This document shows, one piece after another, positions 22,248 through 35,014 of a stretch of DNA of 64,000 nucleotides. The stretch's first letter is position 1; every line of letters begins with the position of its first letter. The DNA is from Chamaea fasciata (taxonomy: Eukaryota; Chordata; Aves; Passeriformes; Sylviidae): positions 3,849,001 to 3,913,000 of the forward strand of contig JARCOQ010000016.1 of NCBI GenBank assembly GCA_029207755.1, given 5' to 3'. A program made the position numbers and the translations under genes. The notes under the pieces were generated by a model. The model was not told the DNA's origin. It saw only the letters and a program-made list of their open reading frames with translations, and ran no database searches.

Positions 22248-25200
22248 GTACTGTACAATGCAATATTTTGATTACAGTGTTGTGCTGTGCAGCAGTGTTA
22301 TTGCAACAAAGTGATTCTTTTAATGACAGATTAATTTTGGAATCGTTGCAATTAATTAACAGTAAATTATATTTGACTTTAGTTAATCCATAAGCAACGG
22401 AACTTACACATAAAGCACATTGTTCACAGTCTATAGAGTAAAAATCTCCAGACTTAATTGCTGAGAAGATTTTTACGTTTGATAGCTTAAAGTAATTTTC
22501 TAAACTGATCTTGCACCTCAGCTCCATAGATAAGTTTGACATTAGTGCTTTCCTATGAACTGTTTAAGTACTTAAATGCTGCATTTATCCTGCAAGTCAT
22601 TATCCATGTGAGTAACTCTTGTTGTAAATAGTCTCCTGAAAGTAATGGGCCAGCTCATGTTTTGAATTAACTTGCTGTGAGAATAATATCTGAGCTTTGC
22701 AGGATGAAAGCCCAGATATATAAGGTTTTGAAAGAGTGGAGTCTTAGAGACAGTTTATTTCACACATAGTTGGTCACCTACCTACTTAATCATCTTATAT
22801 TTTCAAAATTTCTATAAACCTATGAATACCGATAAGAATTTGATTTAGAGTCTGTTTTGACCTGTGCAGGAGGGAAATGGGCCACCGATTTATCAAATCA
22901 ATATGATTCTAACAGAAGCCCTTTATTGTTTACATTGCATGCCAGATATAGATTCTAGGTCTGCTGTCCACGTGGGCACGCATCTCTGCGTTGGCTAAGC
23001 TGCTTCTTCCTGAGGCAGGCACGCATCCTTCAGGACATCCAATTGGTCAAGCGTCCATCCTCACCTTGTGCTTCCCTTATATAGGGTTTACATTTTTTGC
23101 AGACATTTTCTCAGGCTCTCTTCTTATTTTTGATCTTGTTTTTTCAGTAACCTTGATGAATTCCTGAGAGCTCTAACAACAAAACCGCAGGTGGTTTGAT
23201 GATGTTACTCACAACCAGTTTGGCTGGTGCATCAGAACGGCCTGTTATACAGATACATTGCTGCAGACCTGAGTAGCTTTTGCTACGTATTTATTTCTCT
23301 GCAGCTTTCTCCGTATAGCTTTTCTCTGTATTTATTTCTGAATAGAGGTTTATTTTAAATAAATACGTTGTGTTTGTGTAACCTCTGCAGAAGAATGACA
23401 GTAGTGACAACGCCCCTTGTCTGTGGCAGGTTGTGTTCATGGTCTGGAACGCCATCAACGATCCCCTTTTCGGGTACATCCAGGACAACTCCCGGCTGAA
23501 GTGCTGCGCCAGGCGCCAGTTCTCCATTCTGTACGGGGCCCCTCTGTACGGGCTGGCCTTCCTGCTGCCCTGGTTCCCCTGGAGGCACTACGGGGAGGGC
23601 GACTGGCTGTGCGGGCTGCACCTGGTGGTCGCGCTGTGCGCCTTCGACGGCCTGCTGACCTTCGTGCTGCTGGCGCAGTGCGCGCTCTTCGCCGAGAGCT
23701 CCACCAGGCACGACAGCAGGCTGCAGCTCATCAAGTACAACCAGGTGGCCTCGTTGGTCGGCTCCACAAGTGTTCTCTTCTGCGGGCTCGTATCGGATAA
23801 TATGGAAAGCTTCGCTTATTTTCAGGCGTTCGCTGTTTTGGTCGCGGCGCTGGCCACAGCGTGTATGTGTTGCACGGGTAAATACAGCACGAGTCAGTAT
23901 GAGCAGAGGGAAATTCATGCAGAGGATCTGGAAAGCAGCGGTGGAGCTTTCTCCTTGGCCTCAGTAGTTTCGTTGACGAAACAGATCATGACAGAGAAGA
24001 ACTTTCTGTGTTTTGTAACGATGAATTTCTTCCAAGTCTTCCACCTAGCCTTCTACAACAATTTCATGATGATCTTTGCGGATAATCTCATTCCTAAGGA
24101 TGTCCTTTCTTCCTCAGTAAGAAGTATCATGTATGGAGCAGGTTTTATTTGTCCTCAGGTAGGCAGCCATGCTTCTTTATTTCTAGATATGAAAACCTGG
24201 TGGTTTAGTAGTTCACAGTATCCATTTAACACTTGAAAAAATGCTGTATTTGACATAAGACATTGGCCAAAATGAGTACTAAATCTCACTCCCCAATACT
24301 CTAGAAGGAGAAAGTACCTCTGTGCAGGCTGATCAAGTATAAGAGGTAGAGAGAGCAGACAGGCAGGCTGGTAGAATATCTATTTAAAACAATGTGAGAC
24401 ATGAGTAGGCAAGGGATGAATGTTTTGTATCCTCCAGTTCTTATAATACCTAAGCATAAAGGAATGAAAAACATGGCCAAGATCAAACGTTTCTAAAAGC
24501 AAAATCTACAGAATCCTGAATTCTTTTTTGTTTTGTTTTCTAATACTGTGCATTACAAATGAAAGACTAAGCTCTTCTTCAGGAAGTTTCTGAAAAAAAC
24601 TGCAAAAAATACCAGAAAAAATTATAAAGTATGAAAAGCATTGTTAAAATATGTGGTATGTCAGTCATGGAAACCAAACAAAACTCTAAATAGCTGCTTT
24701 TGGAGAATAATACATTCCCATTAATTTTTTTGTTTGGTCTCTTGGTCAGCAGTATTTATGGGGCAGAGAGACATACTTTTAAGAGCCCAGTCAGGGATGA
24801 GGGAAGGAGTAATGAACTGAAAAGAGAAGGACAACCCAAAAGAGCAGTGTGTGAGAACAAGAAAAGCAGCAAAAGTATATCCCACAGAATGTGACCATAC
24901 TTGTCTGCAGTAAATAAAAAATTCCTCTGTTCATTGCCTTCTAACTTTTGCCTTCAAAAAACTTTCTCTGTGTTTACTTGTTGGATGTTGAAAGTCAAGA
25001 TACTCAAAATATGAGTATCCTGACATTCATCATAGGTGCTGATGGTATTCAGGATTTTTTAAAATCAGGCTGTTAAATTCACTAAATTGTAATGGGTTTT
25101 GATAAGTAATATTTATAAGAAGATAAATGAAAGTGCAACTGGAATTAACAGATCAATTTCAGTTCCCATTTTGGCATTTGCATATAAAACATACAGATCC

Positions 25201-28200
25201 TGAACATACCTTCTGTTCCATAACTCCTTACTGTCTACAATTTCAACTTTTGTCCTTATCACAGGTTTAGTAGTTTTGAGGTTTTCTCCTGTACTTCAGT
25301 AAGATAATCAACTGTGGAAACAAATCAGAAGCTACAGAGGTTAGGAAAGCTTAAATAATTTTACACTTAATATATAGCAATCACTTTCATTGATAAAATC
25401 AGTGTGACAGTGTGAAAAGAGCAATCTTTCAGAAAATGCGTCTCTCTCTGCTCCCCAGAGACTCATTGTCTAGAAGGTCGCTGAACCGTAGAGGGTTTGC
25501 TGTGACCTTATTTTTCTCAGGTTTTGTCCCTTTGAGCTCAAGATACAATAAGAGAATTCTCTGATGGCAATGTCCTGAACTTCACTTACTGGAAAAACAC
25601 CCGACCCTTGTAAAATAAAGCTCCTTTTTATGAACTCTGCTTCAGTGGCCTCTACTAAACTAGAATTCAGCTTCTGACTTAGGTTCCTTCTAGTAGTGGA
25701 TGTGAGGAATACAACCTGCCCACAAGGAAAACATTGCTGTAACATAGACAAACAACTCTGAATTTGCATCATTGTTACTGTTTTCCTTACAAACACACAC
25801 TCTTAAAGACATGCAAGTAGTGAGGAATTTTCCAAGTCATAAGTACTTCCTGAGACAGAGTTATTTTGCAATTACAGGGAGACAGGAACATGGTGTTTAC
25901 AATAGCAGACATTACATGGTCCCTTAGTATTTCTAGTGGAGGCACTTTTCAGCAAAATCCCTGAAAACAGCCAGGGGGGAAGAGTATGTTTTAAATTTCT
26001 TATAACAAGATGTTTTTCTTATACCAACTTTCCAGATTTGTTTTACCTCCCTGATCAAGTAGAAATCTTGAGCTTTTTTACAATAGCATTTGCCATGGTA
26101 ATCCTTGTCTGACCGTAGCATCCTGGTTTTATTTGTTATGTTAAAGCAGTTCAGTGTGGGAACAATTGTACAAGTAAAATTTTTTCCTGTTCTTCTTCTG
26201 AATATTACACAGTTCATCTCTCAGAAGAAAGGAGAAAATGTGGATCTTTATACAGTTTGTATATTTGTGACAGAGGTGAGGACCATGTACATGTAGATGG
26301 TGACAAAGGCCCATGTAATAAAAAGAGCAGAATTCATTACAGAATGTCCTATTGAAAGTGAAAAGTGGGGTACAATGTAGAAGAACTTAATTTTTGTTCA
26401 TACTATAATCAGCACTTAATACAATTTTCATGAGTTAGGCAGTCTGTAGATTCTCAGAATCTGCTCCTCGCCAAGATTGTCAGAGTTAAGGCTCAGCCAT
26501 GCACAAGCACTGGCCTCTGCCTTTCTCTGCTTGCTTAGTTAAAGCCTCTTAACTTGCTTAGTTAAAGCTGTCCTAGTGAGCTTGCTTTGCCAACTTAAAA
26601 GTCATGCTTGATTTCTATAAATGTCAATGAAGATAGTAATATTAATGAAAAAGCAATTACTGAAAATACATCTTGTCAGCAATTAAATGGCAAGATGCTT
26701 GATTTGCAGTTATCATACTGCAAAGCTAATACTTGAAGGGATATCAAAAGTAAAGATCATGTGCATTAGGTAATAGTTAGGCATTGTTGGAAACAGTGGT
26801 TTCCCTCAGGATATAGCAGTTCTCAGTGGCTAGTTTTTGAGTTAAAGGAAACTGTACCTAATAGAGATAGCATAGAATGAGCCAGTAGAGGGTTGTCTTT
26901 GTTCAATTTCTATTTTTTTATTTTGTTGAACTTCTTAGGGTCGTTGTTTGGCTTTGTTTTTGTTTTTTTTTTTTTTTTCTTTAAAGGGTATTAATTATGT
27001 CAGGTCTGTGTTTTATAGCTTTCCTAATGCTGAGATACTTTTCATCCCGTATGTCTATATATTATCTTTCTAGTGCCTTGTTCTTCTCAGTCATGCTTCG
27101 TTGAAGAAGTTTGGTTATTACAGAATCATCTTGTTTTCCTTTTACTATGAAGGAGTAGCTGCTGTTGTCATGTGTCTTCTAGGGCAAGAGCACTATTATC
27201 TGCTGGCATTTTATGTCACAACAAACATGTAAGTAAATCCACTCCCCTGTTCATAGACACAGCTGAAATACTTCTAACAGCAGACGCTTGCTTTTATTAC
27301 CATGAAGATTCTGCCTTTGCTTGCATGGTTTTCATTCTGTTTCACTTATCAGAAAAGTTGAAACTCCATTTACAGCTTTTTTTTCTTTTCAGCTTTCATT
27401 TTATTCTGTTTCAGCTTTTAATTTCTGCTTGAAATAAAAAAAAAAAAAGCCTGAAATGCAAACAGCAGTTATGGTTTGCAGGCACATGCCTCCGCAGTCA
27501 CTTTAAGCTGAGATGCAAGGAAAGGAGAATCTCATGTTTTCCACAAACATGGAAGAGCTCAGCAGAGGAACTCCCCAGGGACTGTTCATTAGGAAAACTC
27601 AGAGATCACCCTGTTTTGCAGGAGCACTTGTGTGCTGCACTGCAGGCAAATATGGGGAGCTCAGGTGTCTGTTGGGCAAGCAGCACTGAGTCCCATTTCC
27701 ACTGATGCTCAGTGGTAAGATGCCAAGCAGTAGTATTTTCACAGAAATATATAATGATACATGGAAAACCTTATTTCAAGATAAAGAGCTGTTTGTATCA
27801 GAATATTGTTACAGCACTTTGTTTTTATTTCTTCATGCTCTCTTTCATTGTTGTTGTCTTTTGACATGTTCTTTCCTGCCCTCCTTTTCTTCGTCTTTCT
27901 GTCCCCACCCCGTTTTCTTTCTTATTTTCAGTATTGCAGTCACGGGCTACTCTAACACTGAATTGTGTGAACAATAAATTGAATTTCGTTATCTGCATGT
28001 TTTCAATGATGAAGATGTGTTTTGATTTCTCCCAGAAAAAATTCTGAGGTACCTAAAGTCTGTATGTTTAAAGTGCTAGTTCCAAGTACCTTGTTAGTAA
28101 AAAGCTCATCACACCTAAAATTCAATAAGACACAGAAATTGTAATATTTGAGTTTATTGTTTCCTTTGGCTGTTTGTTAAGAATCAGCTTTGTATGTGTG

Positions 28201-31200
28201 TGTTTTAATGCATATCTGTATACACTGTAAATACACATGTAAGAGTGCATGTAAACTGTTCTTTCTATTCTAATTCTTCCACCTTGAAGTTTATCTTCCA
28301 CATGGTCATTCATGTCTTTTCCAGATTTCAAGAGCAAATTTTCAGTTTCCCCCTTTTCTGAGGTGTGTCTTTTCTCCTGATCACTTTAAATGAGATTTTC
28401 TGATAATGTAAATTTATTGTCAAAGTATTCACGACCTTTTACACCAATGTCCAGCAAAAAAAAAGATGAAAAGCCTCCCCCTTTAGGTTTGCATATTGAT
28501 TTCTAATTCTCTAGCTAAGAACAGATCTGGTAACACTCTCAGATAGATCACCATGTTTTAGAGAACATCTCAGCTTTGTGTGTTTGCCGAATATCAGTGT
28601 TGGTGTGTTTGTGCTAGAATGTCAGTTACAATTTCATTATAAAGTGACTATAAGAACCATAAACATCTTCAATATTTTGTTTTTCTTTAGGGTAATTGTG
28701 CAGGCTTCATTTAGCTTGTTCAATTTGCCTCTGGCAGATATTGTTGATGCAGATTTAATAAAGCACAAGAGGAGGTATGTCAGTTTTTTTAAACATGCTG
28801 TTTGCCTTGTTACTCTTTGGTAATAAATATGTCAAAGTAAAGACAGTAAATGATCTGGGATCCTTGATACAGAAGGACTTTTTGTGAGAGTAACTTCACT
28901 TAGCATAACTGCTTGAGTAAAGTTTCCTGCAGTTACTTCAGTAGAGTAATTTAAACAGATTATTAGGTCATTTCTCTTTTTTATTATACTATAAGCCAAG
29001 TCCTTCCAATTTTTGTGGCTTTATTTTTGTTAGCTTCAATTGAATTACTTTGTGTACAGATACATCTATAATCATGTGTGAAATTTTCTGAATAAGGCCT
29101 TTTCAAGACAGGTAAAGTGCAGATTTCAAAGTCTAACTGGTTCCTTTATCTCCCTGAAATAAAAGTGATAAAACCTGCTGCAGAATAGCATATTGCAGCT
29201 CATTGATCTCTTGGATTTTTATCAAAGTGCACATAACTTCCTGTTGGTTCCATCAATTGTTACGTAAGTGTAGATTCAGTCCTGTTAAAGAACTTCCCCT
29301 CAAAGGCAAGATCTGTTGCTTTCATGAGGAAAAAAATGCCTCATTTTTCTGGCCTATGCATGCAAAATCTTCAGCTGTAATTAATTCTCCATGCACTCTT
29401 CAGTCTCATTTAACTTCAGTAATTGCTCAAAGTGCACAAAGTTGAATTTAAGTACGAGTCACTTCAGAATTGGGGCCTAGCTGTGTCTGTGTATATATAT
29501 GTGTGTATATATTTATATATATACACATACACACACCCCGCAGAGGTTTGTAACCTTTAATTTCCAGATAAATTTAAATTCCATTATGAGAGTAGATCTG
29601 TTTGCTGTAATGTGTGAACAAGATAAATCTAAGGATCATGATATTTAGCTTTTGCATATTAACAGGATTTCAAGCTTTTAAAAATCACCATTGTAATTAA
29701 TACACCAATAAGTTTGTCTTGTGCATTGATTTGTTTTTTCCCCAAATATTTTAGATTACCACTTTCCTCTATGGTTTTTGGTACCAATGCTTTATTTACC
29801 AAGCCTGCCCAATCTTTGGCTCCAATGGTTGTGGTTACAATACTAAATCATTATGGATATTATAACCTGAATAATGGACCTGGTCATCCTGATATAAGGT
29901 AAGTTCAAAAGAGATACTTTAAATCTTAGGAAATAACATGAAATACTCATGTAATCTAAAAAGCAAATTGATCAGGATCAGCAATTAGTTTGCATCAACT
30001 GCACTTCAAAACAGAAACACTTTAAAAATGCTTATCAGTTGTTTTTGTCTGTGCAGAGGTAAAAATGTTTTTCAAAGAGTAAACCATTTATTAAACAATA
30101 TAGAATATTGTTAGAATATCTTTATTGTTATCATTATATATATCTACATTGTTATTGTCAGAATATCTACCTAATTTTGAAAACCAAAGGATACCTTTCA
30201 TCCCCTGGCTTTCTGCAAAAAAAAAGAAAAAAAAAATCTTTGAGATCATCTAATAGCTCTTACCAAGATACATGTTGTCCTGGCTTCTGCATTTTGTTTA
30301 CTTCATGAACCTGCTTCCTTAAATATATAATATATAGTGTTAGTCAGATCCATTTTTTGTTTGAGAGAAAGCAGTATAATCACTGGAGGGAGGGAATTTG
30401 CCCTGAGTAGGAGTGTATCCCTTTGGCTCCAATACTCCTTACCATTCTAATGCTAATGATTTCATTGCAGTCCCCGGGGACCTTAATACAGCACAAAGCT
30501 GTGCTTGCTGGACATGTGTGGGCTTTTATAAAAATAAATAAACAGGGAATAACCACGCTGAAAGGGTCACATATATGACCATCAGGAGGAGCTGGCAACA
30601 TAAGGAATAACTCAAGTCAGGGCTAAATGGAAAAATCAATCCTGATTAGGATTTACTTGAGGAAACAACATGAATATCCTGAGAACTACATAGCTCTCCT
30701 AAAGTTTTAGTAAAAACCTAAAGAAACAGATGAACACAATTTTATATGAACTTTTTTGCAGGGAGGTCTGGTTATGTGTCACCTAAGGTTAGGAGAACAT
30801 TCCGTATTTGAGGAATTTTCTAAAAAAATGTATGAGGACAAGCGTGACATAAAAGAACAACAGGTGGTCTTCAGAAATGCATCCAGGCAGAAGCAAAGGC
30901 AGCTTAAGGTTTGAGGCTGTGTGTGAGAACAGCTTATTTTAATGCATTCTGTAGATGGCCAGTGAGATGATGTGAGGAGGACATGAACCTCATTATAATG
31001 TCAAATATAATGAGTGATTTTTGTGGAAGAGTGGTAAGTTGAACTGGATGTGGATGTGAGAGGGCTGAATATATTCATCTTGATGATTCAGAGAAATTCA
31101 GATTTGAAACATAAAAACTGCAGTTCTGATCCCTTTCAATCAGAGAAATGATCCCTTTGTGGATAGATTTTAAATCACAGTAGTCGTAAATCTTTTTTGC

Positions 31201-34200
31201 TTGGTAAATATCCCCTGGACTATAGCAACATTAAATTTATTTTATAGAGAGTTGAAATACTTGGAATGCTCAATCTATAAAACCTGTGTTTTCACTTGAG
31301 TCATGCTGAAATTTTATTTATTTCACCTGGGCCAGGAGCAGCATAAAATCTACAAAGCTGAGACTAATGAATGAGAGCACCTGAAATAGATTATGTATTT
31401 CTCTTGCCCATGCTTTCAAAAATAATTTCTTAAATATGAAGCAGTTTGCCTGTGTTTCCTGTATGTGTAGTGTGTGAATGAGTTTTCCTTTGCTTGCAAA
31501 TGGAGTACAGGGTTGATACACAACCCATAAAGACCAGAAAACTCTGAAGTTGTTTCTAGGCAGTCAGTTTGCCCTTGGCAATGTACTCAGACCATTGACT
31601 GAGCTAAAATTACTTATATATATTAAAAACCTATTGGCTGATCTTGTATTTCAGCCATAGGCAGACAGTTAAAATACACTTGCCCCAGGACAAAGTTGTT
31701 TGAGGACAAACAGAAACTAAATACAAGAGATTTTTTAAAATATGCTCGAACTGTTTTGGGGAAAAAAAAAAAAAAGGCACTTCACTCATGTGAATTACAT
31801 AAAATGAAGTATTATGACCCATGCCAGTACAATCTCAACCCTGTCCTTCCTCCTTCTCCAAAGCTGGCAATATCAATTAAGTGTTTTGGAAAGCATTTGC
31901 GTTATTAGGTGTAGTGGCAGTGAATTATGAAGATAGTACAGAGGACCCTTATTCTGTGTTAACAAAATGTTTGGGCCCTGAATAAATGTGTCTGAAGAGT
32001 TTCCAGCAATGTTGTTTACTGGGACAAGGCACAATATGAAGTCTATACGCTATTTGCTGCATTCTGAGTTATTTTTAATAATTTATTTTACTAATAATTA
32101 TTACTATGTCTTGACCTGAGAGTTAAACTGTAGCAACAACGATGGAGCAGCTAATCGTGGAAACCTCCAGGCACAGTAAGGACAATAAAATCATCGGTAA
32201 TAGCCACCATGGCTCCACCAAGGGGAGGCGATGCTTGACCAACTTGATAAACTTCTGCAGTTAAATGACTTGCCTGCTGGGCAGGAGGAGGCGGTGGATC
32301 TTGCCTGCCTGGGCTGCATTCCTAATGACCAGGATGATGGGGCAGGACAGACCCTCAGGAAGTTTGGGGATGACACAAAGCTGGGGCTGCGGCAGGTGTA
32401 CAGAGGGTCATGCTGCCTTCGGGGGGGATCTCAGCATTAGACAAAGTCCTGCCGGCAGGGCAAAGGTGATCCTTCCCCTCTGCTCACACATTGTGCCACA
32501 TCCCCAGGAAATGTGGTCACTACACAGAAGTTAAGCACTTTGTCATGGAAATTGGTTTTTAATATCCTTAAAATTGGAGCAGTACTTTGTTCAATGGAGT
32601 GTCCTGATTTTTCCTTTCTTCTATCGTCATAGCAAAGCAGTACGTGCCCTGTATGGCTTGATACGTTTTTTTGTTCTTGTTTGGGTTTGGGTTTTTTTTT
32701 TAGTTTGGCTTGATTTTTTTTTCCTTTGCTATGGAAAAGATGCCTAGTTTAAAACCTCCCTCTTCTGGAGAGCCACTGCAACTACCACCAGCTTCTCTTG
32801 AGGGTGCTTTTCAAATTCGTTCTTCAGAATAAAGTTATTTGGCAGCAACTCTTCATTATTTATCGAAGGCGCTTTAAACTGAAATGCTTTCATATTGAAT
32901 TACTGAACTACCTGACATTCTGTTCAGAGTGATTTTAGGGGTGTTTAGGGAAACATTGTATGCTTTATTCCTGCGTGTGCAAAAAAAAAAAAAAAGGTAG
33001 ATGTGGAAATTTCTAAAGTTACTTGTTCAGCTGTAATTGTGATAAAATCCAAGCTCTGTTCTTGATTTATCCCAGTCCCTTAATGAAACATTTTCCCATT
33101 CCTTGTTTCGTGTATTACAGATATTTTCTCATAATTCCTGCAATAACTTACGGTTTTACAGTACAATAGGTAATATTATTTTCTTAAATCAGCATCATTC
33201 CAGTGAAACCAAATCAGGATTGCACAGTGTGAGTGGTTTTGCAGACGTTCTTTGTGTAAAGATGGAAGGAATAATGTTAGTACTGAAAACTGCAATCCTC
33301 TTTTGTGTGCAGAACAGGCCAAGTGCAAGTCCCAACATCCTCTTAACTGTGTCTGAGTCCTGTTCTCTTCGTTAGGTGATTAAATAATGTGTCTGTGGCC
33401 TCCCTGCTGGCACTGCTCCTGCAGTCCCTGGGGGCAGTTGTGCCAGGGCTGGGGATGCTGTGGGCTCCTTCCCCTGTAGGTGCACTGGAAATGCATTTGG
33501 ATACAGGCCAGTAAACAACTCCAAATGGTAAATTATTGTCACTGCCAATAAACATTGGCTATGGACCAGTGGCCTGCTAGTGAACACTTCCAGTCATAAA
33601 TGCAATTGCCCAAATGATTAAGTGATTCACTTGTGAGCCTGTGGGCTTTTGTTTTCTTATGTAGCATTAGCATGTACATGACTTGAGATAAACTGTGCTC
33701 ATTTATGAGCCTGTGTCTGTGCTAAGGACAGAATCTGGGCTTTGTTGGAGGTTGCAAACATTTTTTCTGTTAAACCGAGTGAGACATTCGGTGATTCTTT
33801 GATGATTCAGAGGAGCTCTTAGGTTTTATTCAAAAATCTGCTTGAGGTTTGGGGTATTTTTCACAGATTTCAGGTTTTTTGGACCATGTCCATAGCTGTT
33901 CTGAGTCTCTTATCTCATCCCTGAATGCTAAGGAAAAAAATTAGAAAGGAACATAAACTGCCTCATGGAGAGAAAGTTCACTTAGGGGCTGTTTCTCAGC
34001 TTGAGTTGACTTTCCTGATATTTAAGTAATTAGAATCCCATAATTAACAGAATGCAAGTAGATAATGATTTCAGATACTACATGAATGCCAAAATGCATG
34101 CTTTGAGCTGTCAGAAACCATACTGCTCATAAAAGGGAGCTCATTTAATTCCTGTATTTTCTTTCTTTATTCATATTTGCTGATGCTTTTATTTATTTTT

Positions 34201-35014
34201 CATTAGAGAAGATTTAGATGAGGAAATGCCATGCATTCATTAGAAAAAATGAAAACTCGCGTTAATTTCACATGTATTCTTTCTATGGCTTATATTATCT
34301 TGTAATCATTTATTTTAAAACCAAATGAAATAAGGCCTGATACTTCAAACAGCCCTTGAAACCACACCTGAATTTTATGCAATTATCATTACTTCTGTCT
34401 AGCACTCAGCAACTAAAACCACACACTGTGGATAGTAGCACAGATTTCAAGTCAAGTAAATTAATTTAATGTTCAAATGTTTGCTTCCATTTTCTACTTT
34501 CCTTTCTCTTCCAGATTTTTCAGTCTTACTAAAGTTTTTTGGATGCTCTGTTCTGTAATTGGATGAAATTTGCTTAAATTGATTTCTATATTACATAATC
34601 AGGAAAATATTGAACAGGATTTCTTAGGTTGTATTAAAATTAACTCTTTATGTGCTAAGTGTCTGAATTCCTCTCAGCTAGAGAAAAAAATTTATAACGC
34701 ATATCTGCATGTAGAATTAGAAAATACATAAGATATTTCTATTTCTTTTACATAGAATTGACTGGACAGTAGCATGTCTATGTGTTTATAATGGGAATGC
34801 TTTAAAAATAAAACCTTTCACTAGACAAGTGACCATGGAGGTTAATCTTCATGCTGAAAGCTGTGTTCTCACTTGTTTCAGCAGGTCGTTTTTAGACCTC
34901 CATGATGCCATGTTCTACCTGGTCTGTCTGGTTCCCCTCTGCATTGCAGTCCTACAGATCCTGACCTGGACTCCCTTTTCTATCCAGAACAGCCACCTGG
35001 CAGCTCCAGAGTAA
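22095..35014 (+). CDS. MFSD13B: MFSD13B (TMEM180-like major facilitator family protein), complete, 6 coding exons
   Basis: A polytopic membrane protein of the MFSD13/TMEM180 branch of the major facilitator superfamily; the substrate is unknown. Coding exons are 22095-22247, 23430-24158, 27074-27228, 28691-28774, 29755-29898 and 34885-35014 (or 34882 with the alternative acceptor). They join in phase (153, 729, 155, 84, 144 and 130 nt) to 464 residues, slightly shorter than the paralogue MFSD13A (about 517). Family blocks seen: VVFMVWNAINDPLFGYIQDN near residue 52, matching the paralogue's WNSLNDPLFGW; NLPLADIVDADLI; and FTKPAQSLAP, matching its TKPGQTFAP. About 10-12 hydrophobic segments are visible. 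The ATG at 22095 gives the expected short cytoplasmic lead. It lies between CDR2 and METTL9, where human has the MFSD13B locus. No frame break is seen. Confidence 0.85.
22865..23265 (-). mobile_element. Solo LTR of an endogenous retrovirus, with 6-bp target-site duplication
   Basis: A 401-bp element flanked by the direct repeat GACCTG (22859-22864 and 23266-23271). The ends are TGCAGGAGGG and the inverted CATTGCTGCA, so it begins TG and ends CA with short inverted termini. On the minus strand a TATA-like ctatataag (about 23078-23086) precedes an AATAAA (22927-22922) by about 155 bases, the usual promoter/R/poly(A) order of an LTR. No internal viral genes are present. The 6-bp duplication fits alpha/beta-retrovirus-like (ERVK-type) insertions. 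It sits in MFSD13B intron 1, antisense, about 165 bases before exon 2. Confidence 0.75.
23430..24158 (+). CDS. MFSD13B: MFSD13B coding exon 2
   Basis: 729 nt (243 codons), acceptor ctgtggcag, donor CTCAG|GTAGGC. It encodes transmembrane segments from VVFMVWNAINDPLFG to the motif SIMYGAGFICPQ. The first 330 bases are strikingly GC- and CpG-rich compared with the rest of the exon and the flanking introns. Confidence 0.88.
24159..27073 (+). other. MFSD13B: MFSD13B intron 2
   Basis: AT-rich; no gene recognised. A short direct duplication (cttgcttagttaaagc twice) lies at 26527-26569 and a poly-T run at about 26965-26980. Confidence 0.75.
27074..27228 (+). CDS. MFSD13B: MFSD13B coding exon 3
   Basis: 155 nt, acceptor atctttctag, donor CAT|GTAAGT. 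It encodes CLVLLSHASLKKFGYYR and two hydrophobic segments ending LLAFYVTTN. Confidence 0.85.
28691..28774 (+). CDS. MFSD13B: MFSD13B coding exon 4
   Basis: 84 nt, acceptor tttctttag, donor GAG|GTATGT. It encodes the conserved family block NLPLADIVDADLIKHKRR. Confidence 0.88.
29481..29537. repeat. TG/TA microsatellite
   Basis: Alternating tgtg, tata and caca dinucleotides over about 55 bases in MFSD13B intron 4. Confidence 0.85.
29755..29898 (+). CDS. MFSD13B: MFSD13B coding exon 5
   Basis: 144 nt, acceptor aatattttag, donor AAG|GTAAGT. It encodes LPLSSMVFGTNALFTKPAQS and a further hydrophobic segment. Confidence 0.88.
29899..34881 (+). other. MFSD13B: MFSD13B intron 5
   Basis: A 5-kb AT-rich intron holding a degraded CR1 at about 32110-32530 and homopolymer A/T runs. 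Nothing else was recognised. Confidence 0.75.
32110..32530 (+). mobile_element. Degraded CR1 LINE fragment (sense)
   Basis: Pieces typical of the CR1 reverse-transcriptase region appear in order: a block around tgcttgaccaacttgata, a block around tttggggatgacacaaagct, and a downstream gatccttcccctctgctca block. Segments between them are missing, so it is an internally deleted, 5'-truncated copy without coding capacity. Confidence 0.7.
34882..35014 (+). CDS. MFSD13B: MFSD13B coding exon 6 (last), tandem acceptor
   Basis: The acceptor reads ttcagcag, so splicing after either AG (exon starting 34882 or 34885) keeps the frame and adds or omits one Ser residue. It encodes FLDLHDAMFYLVCLVPLCIA, the last hydrophobic segment, and ends HLAAPE at TAA 35012-35014. 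Confidence 0.85.
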
